NCBI GenBank assembly: GCA_947258565.1
Contig: CAMYJB010000003.1
Coordinates: 1-64,000 of the forward strand
Origin: an uncultured Woeseiaceae bacterium
Lineage (GTDB): Bacteria; Pseudomonadota; Gammaproteobacteria; Steroidobacterales; Woeseiaceae
Length of the DNA: 64,000 nt
Direction of reading: 5' to 3'
Below are positions 56,264-64,000 of this stretch, piece after piece. The notes under the pieces were generated by a model. That model had not been told where the DNA came from. It saw only the letters and a list, made by a program, of their open reading frames with translations, and ran no database searches. The position numbers and the translations under genes are program-made. Every line of letters starts with the position of its first letter. Position 1 is the first letter of the stretch.

Positions 56264-58249
56264 TCAGCCCGTGCCTGTCTTCTTTCCTGGCTGCACCTGC
56301 GTCGCATTGGCAGACGTCATCGTCATCCGCGTGGTTCCCGTGAGCACATCGGCCGGCAGCGTGAACCCGGCGACGCTCTTCCTGAGCTGCGATGCGAATT
56401 CCGACAGTTTCGAGATCGCCGCCGCCGTCGCCGTCGTCGCCTTGCCCGTCTGTTCACTGATCTCGCGCAGTTTGGTCGTGCGCCGCGTCACGTCTGCGGC
56501 CGAGCCCGCCTGTTCGCGCGCCGAGCCCGAGATATTCTGGACCAGGCTCGCAATCTGGTTCGATACCTGTTCGATCTCGTCGAGGGCCGCACCCGCATTC
56601 TCGGCGAGCAGCGCACCACCAACCACGTCCGTCGTGCTGCGTTCCATCGACACGACCGCTTCCTTGGTATCTGACTGAATGGTGCTGACAAGGACCTCGA
56701 TCTGCTTGGTTGCATTCGTCGAACGTTCGGCGAGCCGCTGCACCTCATCGGCGACTACCGCGAACCCGCGTCCCGCCTCGCCCGCCATCGAAGCCTGGAT
56801 CGACGCATTCAGCGCCAGTATGTTGGTCTGTTCGGCGATATCGTTGATCAGCTCGACGATGTTGCCGATTTCCTGGGAACTCTCGCCGAGGCGCTTTATT
56901 CGCTTCGACGTATCCTGAATGGTTTCCCGGATAGTGTTCATTCCGTCGATCGTGCGGCGCACTGCCTCGCCACCCTTGTGCGCGACTTCGACGGAGTGAC
57001 GTGCGACATCCGACGAACGTTCTGCATTGCCGGACACCTCTTCGATCGATGCGGCCATCGACACGATCGATTCTGTCGCCGCATTGATTTCCCGCGTCTG
57101 ATTCTCCGCTGCTCGAGACATGTGCACCGCAGCGCTCTCGGTCTGCTTGGCCGCCGAGTCGACCATGATCGCCGTCTCGTTGACGGTCGTGACCAGCTTG
57201 CGCAGTTCCTCGATTGCATAATTGAAGGAATCGGCAATTGTGCCGGTGATGTCTTCGGTTACGGTCGCTTCCACCGTCAGGTCGCCGTCCGCAAGACTGC
57301 CCATTTCGTCCAGCAATCGCAGAATAGCCTGCTGATTTCGCTCGTTCTGTTCGCCCTGGTCGCGGGCCTGGCGCTCGAAGGCAGCCATGCGCACGTTGAG
57401 CAGAACCAGCACGACGACCAGGACGACGGCGAGCAGGATCAGCGCCACGGGGATCCACGGGCTCGACAGCATGCCGGGCAGCGCGGCGCCCGCGCTGCCA
57501 CCACGAAACGCACCAGCCAGCGTGTTCGCAGCGGCAGTGACTTCCTGCTGGGCCGTGCCGAGCCCCGCCAACTGTGCCGTGTTCTGGCGGACCGTTTCGA
57601 TATGCACCTCGAGATCCGCGATCCGCGCGGCGAGGGGTTCCACGACCGTGGCCTGGCCGTCCGCATCGAGCGGTGCGACGTCGAGCGCGCTCGCCTCTCC
57701 TGCCAGCGCATCGCTCACGGAACGCAGGTACCCGGCGTTCTGCGCTATGGCGTCCAGCACCGCACTGACGTCAGCATTACCTCGCAACCCGGCCGCTGCA
57801 CCCGCGATATCACTCGCCCGCTGCTGCATCTCCTGGATAACCGCGGTGGAGCCGGAACGCGCCAGCAGCTCGTCGGCCATTGTCACGATCTCGTTGCCGC
57901 TTCTGCGAATGCCGCTGACGGCCTCGATCGCGGTGCGTCTGCCCAGGATCATCGATGCCCGTGATTCGAGCTGCTGCCAGTCGGCGGCGCTGCCGGGCGC
58001 ATCGGAAGTGCGCCGCAATTCGGCCATCCTTCCGAGATCACGCTCGAGCGTGTCGAAGGCGCCGTCACGGCCGGCCAGCGCACTCGCCGTGCGCGCGGGA
58101 ACGGCCTGAGACAACGCCGCAAGCTCTGCCGACGCGGCACCGCCTCCCGACGGCTGCAAATACACGAGCCCCGCCGCAGCCAGCAGCGCAATCGCGATCA
58201 ACAGCGCAATGATCCGGAACAGGTTGGTTGTGTCAGTTTTCTTGGCCAT
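56264..58249 (-). CDS. pilJ: Methyl-accepting chemotaxis protein PilJ
   Basis: 661 aa. N-terminal transmembrane helix (about 10-31), a long helical periplasmic domain (32-265), second transmembrane helix ('[20 protein letters not shown]', about 265-285), HAMP-like segment and a cytoplasmic signalling tip ('[20 protein letters not shown]', '[20 protein letters not shown]'). It is the receptor of the Pil-Chp array, thought to sense pilus retraction or PilA. It lies 13 bp upstream of chpA. Confidence 0.94.
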   Translation of the reverse strand: MAKKTDTTNLFRIIALLIAIALLAAAGLVYLQPSGGGAASAELAALSQAVPARTASALAGRDGAFDTLERDLGRMAELRRTSDAPGSAADWQQLESRASMILGRRTAIEAVSGIRRSGNEIVTMADELLARSGSTAVIQEMQQRASDIAGAAAGLRGNADVSAVLDAIAQNAGYLRSVSDALAGEASALDVAPLDADGQATVVEPLAARIADLEVHIETVRQNTAQLAGLGTAQQEVTAAANTLAGAFRGGSAGAALPGMLSSPWIPVALILLAVVLVVVLVLLNVRMAAFERQARDQGEQNERNQQAILRLLDEMGSLADGDLTVEATVTEDITGTIADSFNYAIEELRKLVTTVNETAIMVDSAAKQTESAAVHMSRAAENQTREINAATESIVSMAASIEEVSGNAERSSDVARHSVEVAHKGGEAVRRTIDGMNTIRETIQDTSKRIKRLGESSQEIGNIVELINDIAEQTNILALNASIQASMAGEAGRGFAVVADEVQRLAERSTNATKQIEVLVSTIQSDTKEAVVSMERSTTDVVGGALLAENAGAALDEIEQVSNQIASLVQNISGSAREQAGSAADVTRRTTKLREISEQTGKATTATAAAISKLSEFASQLRKSVAGFTLPADVLTGTTRMTMTSANATQVQPGKKTGTG

Positions 58250-58309
58250 GAGGTGTTACCCGGTAGATGACTCCAGCCCGGCGTTGCGGCCGTGCTTGAA
58301 ACGGCGCGA

Positions 58310-58873
58310 TCATTCGTCTGCCGCCTGCAGGAACAAATTGCTTTCGATGAACCCGAACAGGTCGAAAATCGGCCAGCTCACGTCGCCACGTCGATACTCG
58401 CCTGCAAGATAGCGCTCGCAGCGAACGGCCGTCTCCGGCTGCGTTTGCGAAAATTCGTGGTCCGTGAACCGCCGAAACCCCTGAACCTCGTCCACGACCA
58501 GGCCGGCCGGAATTTCGCGATGATTGACGGAAATCACTCGTGTCGTCCGCCGCAGCGCCGTTCTTCCGCTGCCGAGCAGCAGTTTCAGATCGACGAGCGG
58601 CAACAGGTGGCCGCGCAGATTCGCGATGCCGAGAAGCCAGCGCCTGGCGCCAGGCACGCGCGTCATGGAATCGGGGAGCATCAGTACCTCCCGAACCTGC
58701 TCGCGGCTCGCCAGAAACTGCTCATCGCCGATGCGGAAACCGATACCGACCCACTCTGCCTGCATCGCTGCCCCGCCCTCGCCCGAATGCGCCGTGATGC
58801 TGCGGCGTTCGATCTCGCGCAGCAGCTCGAAGGGCTGCTTGACCAGGGAAACGAGCTCGACCGGGGCACTCAT
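58310..58873 (-). CDS. pilI: CheW-like adaptor PilI
   Basis: 187 aa with a CheW fold ('WVGIGFRIGDEQFLASREQV', 'WLLGIANLRGHLLPLVDLKL'). It couples PilJ to ChpA. Its ATG follows the pilH stop with no gap, and pilJ begins 60 bp downstream. Confidence 0.93.
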   Translation of the reverse strand: MSAPVELVSLVKQPFELLREIERRSITAHSGEGGAAMQAEWVGIGFRIGDEQFLASREQVREVLMLPDSMTRVPGARRWLLGIANLRGHLLPLVDLKLLLGSGRTALRRTTRVISVNHREIPAGLVVDEVQGFRRFTDHEFSQTQPETAVRCERYLAGEYRRGDVSWPIFDLFGFIESNLFLQAADE

Positions 58874-59239
58874 TCAGTCAGCCATCACCGCGTTGATCTT
58901 CGCCACGAGTTCGTTTTCACGAATCGGCTTGACGAGGTACTCGACGGCGCCCTGCCGCATGCCCCAGATCTTGTCCGTTTCCTGGTCCTTCGTGGTAATG
59001 ATGATCACCGGGATACTGGATGTCCTCGGGTCCTGGTTCAGTTTGCGTGTCGCCTGGAACCCGTTCATGCCCGGCATCACCACGTCCATCAGGATGCAGT
59101 CGGGACGCGAAGCCTGTGCCTGCCGCAGACCCTCCTCGCCACTGTCCGCGACGAGTGTGTCGAAGCCGTTGTTTTCGAGCATGTTCTGAAACAGGTGCAG
59201 CTCGGTCGGCGAATCGTCAATGATAAGAATGACTGCCAT
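58874..59239 (-). CDS. pilH: Response regulator PilH
   Basis: 121 aa single receiver domain from ATG 59239 (a TTG directly before it is also in frame; GGAAG precedes). Acidic pocket IIDD, phosphoacceptor Asp in CILMDVVMPGMNGFQ, then IIIITTKDQ and YLVKPI. PilH controls pilus retraction opposite to PilG. Adjacent to pilI with no intergenic base. Confidence 0.94.
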   Translation of the reverse strand: MAVILIIDDSPTELHLFQNMLENNGFDTLVADSGEEGLRQAQASRPDCILMDVVMPGMNGFQATRKLNQDPRTSSIPVIIITTKDQETDKIWGMRQGAVEYLVKPIRENELVAKINAVMAD

Positions 59240-59281
59240 CAATGCTTCCTTCTGCAGAGTAATGACAAGGTGTGCCGCGCC

Positions 59282-59674
59282 CTACGCGATCTGGTTGGAT
59301 ACGGCGCCCAGCAATTCGTCCTTGGTGAATGGCTTGGTCAGGTATTGCTCCGACCCGACTATGCGGCCACGCGCCCGGTCGAACAGGCCGTCCTTGCTCG
59401 ATAGCATGATCACGGGCGTATCCTTGAACATCTTGTTGTGTTTGATCAGCGAGCAGGTTTCGTAACCATCGAGCCGCGGCATCATGATGTCCACGAAAAT
59501 CAGGTCCGGTTGGTGATCCGCAATCTTCGAAAGTGCATCGAAGCCATCGATGGCCGTAAATACCTGGCAACCCTCCTTGGTCAGCAGGGTCTCTGCCGTG
59601 CGGCGAATGGTCTTGCTGTCATCCACAACGAGAATCTTGAGGCCGTTAAGACTTCGAGATGCACTACTGGACAC
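59282..59674 (-). CDS. pilG: Response regulator PilG
   Basis: 130 aa from GTG 59674 with GAGGAAA upstream. Receiver domain with ILVVDDSKTIRRTAETLL, phosphoacceptor in LIFVDIMMPRLDGYET and YLTKPFTKDEL. PilG promotes pilus extension and cAMP signalling in Pseudomonas. First gene of the pilG-pilH-pilI-pilJ-chpA-chpC operon, divergent from gshB. Confidence 0.95.
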   Translation of the reverse strand: MSSSASRSLNGLKILVVDDSKTIRRTAETLLTKEGCQVFTAIDGFDALSKIADHQPDLIFVDIMMPRLDGYETCSLIKHNKMFKDTPVIMLSSKDGLFDRARGRIVGSEQYLTKPFTKDELLGAVSNQIA

Positions 59675-59729
59675 CGGCTTTCCTCACGATAATGCGAATC
59701 TATGCGACTCGTTCTTCCAAATCCCCACA

Positions 59730-59775
59730 TTCCCGAACGACGGTCGCCAGGTACCCAGGGTTCGTTCGGGAACGA
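59730..59775. promoter_or_regulatory. Inverted repeat in the pilG/gshB intergenic region
   Basis: TTCCCGAACGA (59730-59740) and TCGTTCGGGAA (59762-59772) are perfect 11-bp inverted arms, centres 32 bp apart, about three helical turns. The right arm is also part of a 14-bp palindrome, TCGTTC-GG-GAACGA (59762-59775). The spacing and position (55-100 bp before the pilG start) look like an operator for a dimeric regulator; the regulator is unknown. Confidence 0.5.
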
Positions 59776-59908
59776 TGTCTTGTACCATATTGACATAAGT
59801 CCCGCTACGACGAGTGCCGCAGTTGCGCTGTGCGCCAATGAAAAGCGCGCGCGCTGTGTCGCCTGTATAGTTGGCGCCTTCCGGAAATAACAGGAACCAG
59901 TACTCAAG

Positions 59909-60874
59909 ATGGCCACCAAACCGCTGTGCGTCGGCATCGTCATGGACCCGATCGAGTCCATCACGCCCTACAAGGACAGTTCGCTTGCCATGCTTCTCGA
60001 GGCGGAGCGCCGCGAGGCGGAAATCCACTATTTCAATCAGTCGGACCTGAAGCTCGTTTCCGGCACCGCTCTCGGGCGTTCGCGGCGGCTCAATGTCGAG
60101 GACGACCGGACGCGATGGTGGCAGTTCGGTGCGGAACGCGAGATTCCCCTCGGCGATCTCGACGTCATTCTGATGCGCAAGGATCCGCCGTTCGACATGG
60201 AGTATATCTACACCACCTACATCCTGGATCGGGCAAGGCACGCCGGCGCGCTGATCATGAACGATCCCGAGGCGCTGCGAAACATGAACGAAAAGGCTTT
60301 CACCGCGTGGTTTCCGGATTGTGTCCCTGCGACCCTCATTACCCGGTCCATGGACGAGATGCGGGCCTTCCTGGCCGAGCACGGTCATGTCGTGATCAAG
60401 CCATTGAGCGGCATGGGCGGCCGCTCGATTTTCGTCATCAGGCAGGGCGACAAGAATGCCAACGTCGTGTTCGAAACACTGACGGACCACGGCCAGCAGT
60501 TCGCCATGGCGCAAGGCTATATCCCGGAGATCTCGCTCGGCGACAAGCGCATCCTGCTGTTCGACGGCGAGCCCGTACCGTACGCGCTCGCGCGGATACC
60601 GTCCGACGACGACAATCGCGGCAACCTTGTCATGGGTGCCGTCGGCAAGGGCCAGCCGTTGTCCGAACGCGACCTCGAAATATGCGCTCGCGTGGGGCCC
60701 GTGCTGCGCGACGCCGGCGTCATATTCGCCGGCATCGACGTGATCGGCGATTACCTGACCGAGGTCAACGTTACGAGTCCGACCGGGATGCGCGAGATCG
60801 ACGAGCAGTTCGACCTCAATACCGCCGGCCTGATGTTCGATGCGATCGAGCGCCGCATGGGGCGCAATGAGTGA
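59909..60874 (+). CDS. gshB: Glutathione synthetase
   Basis: 321 aa ATP-grasp enzyme that joins gamma-Glu-Cys and Gly. Family segments: 'GIVMDPIESITPYKDSSLAM', 'LMRKDPPFDMEYIYTTYILD', 'VIKPLSGMGGRSIFVI' (ATP-grasp loop) and TEVNVTSPTGMREID (metal site). The order gshB next to pilG, followed by tonB-yqgE-ruvX-pyrB, matches Pseudomonas. Glutathione made here feeds frmA and perhaps the GGT-like enzyme at 19-21.7 kb. Confidence 0.97.
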   Translation: MATKPLCVGIVMDPIESITPYKDSSLAMLLEAERREAEIHYFNQSDLKLVSGTALGRSRRLNVEDDRTRWWQFGAEREIPLGDLDVILMRKDPPFDMEYIYTTYILDRARHAGALIMNDPEALRNMNEKAFTAWFPDCVPATLITRSMDEMRAFLAEHGHVVIKPLSGMGGRSIFVIRQGDKNANVVFETLTDHGQQFAMAQGYIPEISLGDKRILLFDGEPVPYALARIPSDDDNRGNLVMGAVGKGQPLSERDLEICARVGPVLRDAGVIFAGIDVIGDYLTEVNVTSPTGMREIDEQFDLNTAGLMFDAIERRMGRNE

Positions 60875-60916
60875 CACAGGTCTCAGGCCAGCTACCGCTG
60901 CCACGATAGACTGTTA

Positions 60917-60944
60917 ATCGCGCGCCGAGGCGCGCTCCTACAGG
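60917..60944. repeat. REP-like palindromic element
   Basis: ATCGCGCGCCGAGGCGCGCT followed by CCTACAGG: GCGCGCC/GGCGCGC stem with the CTCCTACA 'foot', the form of Pseudomonas/Xanthomonadales REPs mobilised by RAYT transposases. Only one copy is seen in the window, between gshB and the TonB gene. It may also act as a terminator-like hairpin for gshB. Confidence 0.6.
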
Positions 60945-61018
60945 AAGTATTTCTTGTAAGCGGTTGTTTTCCTGAAAAATATGCATCATCATTCGCGCCA
61001 GCATCCCAGCCTTAACCT

Positions 61019-61942
61019 ATGGCCGATTTCGCGCTAAAAACGGACCCGCTCGACGAGCTGAGACAGCTCGCCGACCCGCAACCGGACCGGTTGCCGGCGA
61101 TGCTGTTTCTCGCCGCGCTGCTGCACGGAATCCTGATCATCGGCGTTACGTTCAATCCGGCAATGCTGGAGGACTTCAGCGACGCGATATCACTCGAAGT
61201 CACCATCGTCGCCGACCCGGACCAGGACATCGATCGGCCCGACCGCGCCGAATACCTCGCCCAGGCGAGCCAGGAAGGCGGCGGCAATACCACTGACCAG
61301 GTGCGGCCGTCGGCCCCGGCGGAAAACGCCTCGCCAATCGATAATCCGGGCGACGAAACCGGGGACAGCTTCCTCGAATCGACCGAGCACCAGGTCAGCT
61401 CGGACCAGCTGCTCGCGACTGCGGCTGAGCAGGAGCAGAACGTCACTGACGATCCGCGCCTCGAACCTCAACCCGAAACGCATACGGCGCTCGCGCTCGA
61501 GGCCGGGGCCGAGACGACGTTGCCATTGCCGCAGGATGACAGGGCCACCTTGCTCATCCACGACGACGATCCGCGACAGCTCGTCGTCAGTGCCGACACC
61601 CGCGAATCCGTGGTGGCCGCCTATCTCGACAACTGGAAGCGCCGCATCGAGTCGGTCGGCGACGAGTATTTCCCGACACTGGGCAGCCTGGACGGGCTCA
61701 GCGGCAGCCCCACGCTCGAAGTCAGTATTGACGCATCCGGGCAGCTGGCCGAGGTTATCATCCGCAAATCCAGCGGCTCGCGCATTCTCGACAAGGCCGC
61801 GCTCGACATATTGCGGCGCGCGTCGCCGTTCGATCCCTTCCCTGTCGAAATCAGCGCCGAGTACGACAGCCTGCGATTTGCCTACAAGTGGCTGTTCAGC
61901 GAAGAATTTGTTCCGTCCGCGGCGAACGTCGTACAGCCATAG
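61019..61942 (+). CDS. TonB-family energy-transducer-like protein
   Basis: 307 aa. One transmembrane segment near the N-terminus ('MLFLAALLHGILIIGVTF', about 28-45), a long acidic, low-complexity periplasmic spacer (about 70-190) and a C-terminal TonB-like domain ('SPTLEVSIDASGQLAEVIIR', 'GSRILDKAALDILRRASPFD'). The spacer is acidic and poor in Pro-Lys, unlike classical TonB, and no exbB-exbD are adjacent. It may be one of the TonB-like paralogs always found in the gshB-yqgE-ruvX cluster. Any role in powering BtuB is unproven. Confidence 0.75.
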   Translation: MADFALKTDPLDELRQLADPQPDRLPAMLFLAALLHGILIIGVTFNPAMLEDFSDAISLEVTIVADPDQDIDRPDRAEYLAQASQEGGGNTTDQVRPSAPAENASPIDNPGDETGDSFLESTEHQVSSDQLLATAAEQEQNVTDDPRLEPQPETHTALALEAGAETTLPLPQDDRATLLIHDDDPRQLVVSADTRESVVAAYLDNWKRRIESVGDEYFPTLGSLDGLSGSPTLEVSIDASGQLAEVIIRKSSGSRILDKAALDILRRASPFDPFPVEISAEYDSLRFAYKWLFSEEFVPSAANVVQP

Positions 61943-61999
61943 ACTGATCGCGGCTGCCCGCCGGTTGTACCCGCCGTCGCGAGAGCGGATACTGTCCGC

Positions 62000-62563
62000 A
62001 TGGAGACCCCCGGAACGCTGGCGAATCAGCTGCTGATAGCGATGCCAGGCATGGCAGACCCGAACTTCAGCAGCACGGTGACTCTTATCTGCGAGCATAA
62101 TGACGAGGGCGCCCTGGGCATCGTCATCAACCGCCCCCTCAATCTCAAACTGGGCGGCCTGTTCGAACAGCTGCAGCTCGACAATCCGGACTCCGAGGCA
62201 CTTGATCACCCGGTACTTATGGGCGGACCCGTCGGGCCCGAGCGCGGTTTCGTGCTGCACGACACCTCGCACCAGTATGAAAATTCGCTGGCAGTGTCCA
62301 GCGAAATTTGCCTCACCCTGTCGCGTGATGTCATCGATGCCATGGCGAGCGGCAAGGGGCCCGAGAAATCACTCGTCGCACTCGGTTACGCGGGATGGGA
62401 AGCCGGCCAGCTCGAAGCCGAGATGCTGGCCAACTCCTGGCTCAACGTTCAGGCTACCGCGGAGATCGTTTTCGACATGCCGTTCGCGGACCGCTGGGCG
62501 GCGGCGGCGAAGGCCCTGGGGGTCGACCTGACTTTGTTATCCCCGGAGGCCGGCCACGCCTGA
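62000..62563 (+). CDS. yqgE: UPF0301/AlgH family protein YqgE
   Basis: 187 aa. Characteristic segments are present: 'LANQLLIAMPGMADPNFSST', 'VTLICEHNDEGALGIVINRP', 'VLMGGPVGPERGFVLHD' and ALGYAGWEAGQLE. Function is not settled (AlgH was linked to alginate transcription in Pseudomonas). It is followed after 7 bp by ruvX, a standard pairing. Confidence 0.94.
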   Translation: METPGTLANQLLIAMPGMADPNFSSTVTLICEHNDEGALGIVINRPLNLKLGGLFEQLQLDNPDSEALDHPVLMGGPVGPERGFVLHDTSHQYENSLAVSSEICLTLSRDVIDAMASGKGPEKSLVALGYAGWEAGQLEAEMLANSWLNVQATAEIVFDMPFADRWAAAAKALGVDLTLLSPEAGHA

Positions 62564-62570
62564 TACCGAA

Positions 62571-62990
62571 TTGCCCGAGACGATCCTGGCTTTTGACTAC
62601 GGATTGCGGCGCATCGGGGTCGCCGTCGGACAGGACGTTACGGCGTCCGCGAGCCCGGTCGGTGTCGTCGCCAACGGTGAAAGCGGCGTCGATCATGACC
62701 GGATTCGCGCCCTTATTCAGGAATGGCACCCGACGAGACTGGTCGTCGGCATGCCGACGCACGCCGACGGCTCGCCAGGCGCCATGACCGCGGCGGTCGA
62801 GGCCTTCATCGACGAGCTGGCGCACTACGAACTCCCCGTCAGCACGATCGATGAGCGCTACTCGTCGCTCGAAGCCGAAGGGGCGCTCAAGAACGCCCGC
62901 AGACAGGGCTCGCGGGGCCGCATCTCGAAGCAGGACATCGACGTCGCCGCTGCCGTTTTTATCGCGGAACGGTATCTGGCGGGACGTTAA
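62571..62990 (+). CDS. ruvX: Holliday-junction resolvase-like / pre-16S rRNA nuclease
   Basis: 139 aa from TTG 62571, 7 bp after the yqgE stop. RNase H-like fold with catalytic ILAFDYGLRRIGVAVG, VVGMPTHADGS, STIDERYSSLEAE and the final DIDVAAAVFIAERYL. YqgF processes the 5' end of 16S rRNA; the RuvX name reflects an older proposal. No good Shine-Dalgarno is seen, so it may depend on translation of yqgE. Confidence 0.92.
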   Translation: MPETILAFDYGLRRIGVAVGQDVTASASPVGVVANGESGVDHDRIRALIQEWHPTRLVVGMPTHADGSPGAMTAAVEAFIDELAHYELPVSTIDERYSSLEAEGALKNARRQGSRGRISKQDIDVAAAVFIAERYLAGR

Positions 62991-63007
62991 TGTAGAATGC
63001 CCGCGCG

Positions 63008-64000
63008 ATGAACGCCGCCGAGCCAGACCAGATCTTCGACGATGAGTCCTGCCTGCAGTTGAACGAAGACGGCAGCCTGCGTCACCTGCTCACGTTGAAG
63101 GGCCTCGACCGCTCATTGCTCATCGATATCCTGGACGACGCCGAACGCTACCTCACCCCCGCCGGCAGCCTCCCGGTGCACAGCACCGCGCTTGCCGGGC
63201 GCACCGTCGCCAACCTGTTCTTCGAACCGAGTACACGTACGCGCGCATCGTTCGACCTTGCGGGCAAACGCCTGGGCGCTGATGTACTCAATCTCGACGT
63301 GAACACGTCGTCCCGAAAAAAGGGCGAGAGCATCCTCGATACGATCTACACGCTCGAAGCCATGCGCTGCGACATCATGGTCGTGCGTGACGCAAGTGCC
63401 GGAGTGCCCGCGTACATTGCACGCCACGTCAAGGAGCACGTCAGCATACTCAACGCAGGCGAATCCGACGTCTCGCATCCGACGCAGGGCCTGCTCGACC
63501 TGTTGACGATCCGACGCCACAAGGGCAGTTTCGAAAAACTCGTCGTTGCGATCGTCGGTGATATAGGTCACTCGCGCGTTGCCAGGTCCACGGGCTGGGG
63601 CCTGCACACGCTCGACGTCGGCGAGCTGCGGCTGGTATCGCCGCCGTCGATGGCGCCGGATCCCGACGAGATGCCGTTCGCCCGCATCTGTGGCGATCTC
63701 GAGGAGGGACTGGCCGACGCCGACGTCGTCATGGCCTTGCGTATTCAGCGCGAACGTATCAGCGATCTCGAGGGCATCCCCGGCACCGACGAATATTTCT
63801 CGAGCTTTGGCGTGAGCCACGAGCGCATGAAACTCGCCAGGCCGGACGCCATCGTCATGCATCCGGGGCCGATGAACCGTGGCATCGAAATCGAGGGCAG
63901 CCTCGCCGACAGCAGCCAGTCGGTGATCACCGAACAGGTCGCCAACGGCGTTGCCGTTCGCATGGCCGTGCTCGAACGGGTAGCGAAGTCGCTGGGCGGC
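63008..64000 (+). CDS. pyrB: Aspartate carbamoyltransferase catalytic subunit, partial
   Basis: Starts at ATG 63008 and is open to the window end (331 codons, no stop). Motifs: FFEPSTRTRASF (carbamoyl-phosphate site), SSRKKGESILDTIYTLEAM, HPTQGLLDLL, DIGHSRVARS and MHPGPMNRGIEI. It commits carbamoyl phosphate and aspartate to pyrimidines. The gap after ruvX is 17 bp. A pyrR-type regulator gene, present between ruvX and pyrB in Pseudomonas, is missing. The residual 3' end and a dihydroorotase-like partner would lie to the right. Confidence 0.95.
   Translation, partial: MNAAEPDQIFDDESCLQLNEDGSLRHLLTLKGLDRSLLIDILDDAERYLTPAGSLPVHSTALAGRTVANLFFEPSTRTRASFDLAGKRLGADVLNLDVNTSSRKKGESILDTIYTLEAMRCDIMVVRDASAGVPAYIARHVKEHVSILNAGESDVSHPTQGLLDLLTIRRHKGSFEKLVVAIVGDIGHSRVARSTGWGLHTLDVGELRLVSPPSMAPDPDEMPFARICGDLEEGLADADVVMALRIQRERISDLEGIPGTDEYFSSFGVSHERMKLARPDAIVMHPGPMNRGIEIEGSLADSSQSVITEQVANGVAVRMAVLERVAKSLGG

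Overview
The window is a GC-rich, gene-dense chromosomal segment of a free-living gammaproteobacterium. The evidence is the 5' end of a 16S rRNA gene with a proteobacterial-type rrn leader (1-370, minus strand) and two gene orders shared with Pseudomonas- and Xanthomonas-like bacteria: tyrS / mepM-anmK with erpA close by, and pilGHIJ-chpA next to gshB-tonB-yqgE-ruvX-pyrB. I cannot name the order or genus. I see no phage, transposase, integron or CRISPR array; the content is almost all core and metabolic genes.

Layout. 1-370: rrn promoter, leader and 16S start, reading out of the window. 0.75-2.7 kb: two envelope beta-barrel-type proteins. 2.9-14 kb: tyrS with a TPR protein, mepM (cell-wall endopeptidase), anmK, ppk1 and ppx tail to tail, erpA, a bactofilin, a DUF6776-like protein and rppH. 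14-18.9 kb: an orphan FecCD/BtuC permease, an orphan Fe3+-type binding lipoprotein overlapping a diguanylate cyclase, tyrA and a His/Arg-rich secreted protein. 19-24.7 kb: frmA, a cytoplasmic-type gamma-glutamyltransferase, pdxH, a CPXCG protein and a PD40-amidohydrolase fusion that has lost its metal-binding histidines. 24.7-25.2 kb: a near-perfect sigma-54 promoter followed by an apparently non-coding transcription unit of about 200 nt, A-rich and ending in an intrinsic terminator. This is the most interesting locus of the window. 25.3-28.2 kb: a metalloprotease, a BtuD-type ATPase, hisN and a membrane protein.

28.3-44.3 kb is an acetate/short-chain fatty acid cluster: a VC_2705-type sodium:solute symporter with its DUF4212 small subunit, a divergent CrbS-like sensor (transporter domain fused to a histidine kinase and receiver), the CrbR-like LuxR-type regulator, acsA, an OprO/P-type porin, a duplicated porin/DUF294 module damaged by a deletion, an intact CBS-DUF294 nucleotidyltransferase, a DnaQ-like exonuclease and a prpE-type acyl-CoA ligase. 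Matching AGAC/GTC inverted repeats lie upstream of acsA and in the crbS/symporter intergenic region.

44.3-50.2 kb: a cobalamin riboswitch controlling btuB and a PduO-type adenosyltransferase, then btuF in an operon with ampD-ampE, then rsmE. With the permease at 14 kb and the ATPase at 26 kb, all parts of a B12 uptake system are present but scattered over 33 kb. 50.3-59.7 kb: a Pil-Chp twitching-motility chemosensory operon (pilG, pilH, pilI, pilJ, chpA, chpC; no chpB) whose ChpA has a long Glu-Pro linker encoded by hexamer repeats with a perfect 48-bp tandem duplication. 59.9-64 kb: gshB, a REP-like hairpin, a TonB-like protein, yqgE, ruvX and pyrB (cut by the window end).
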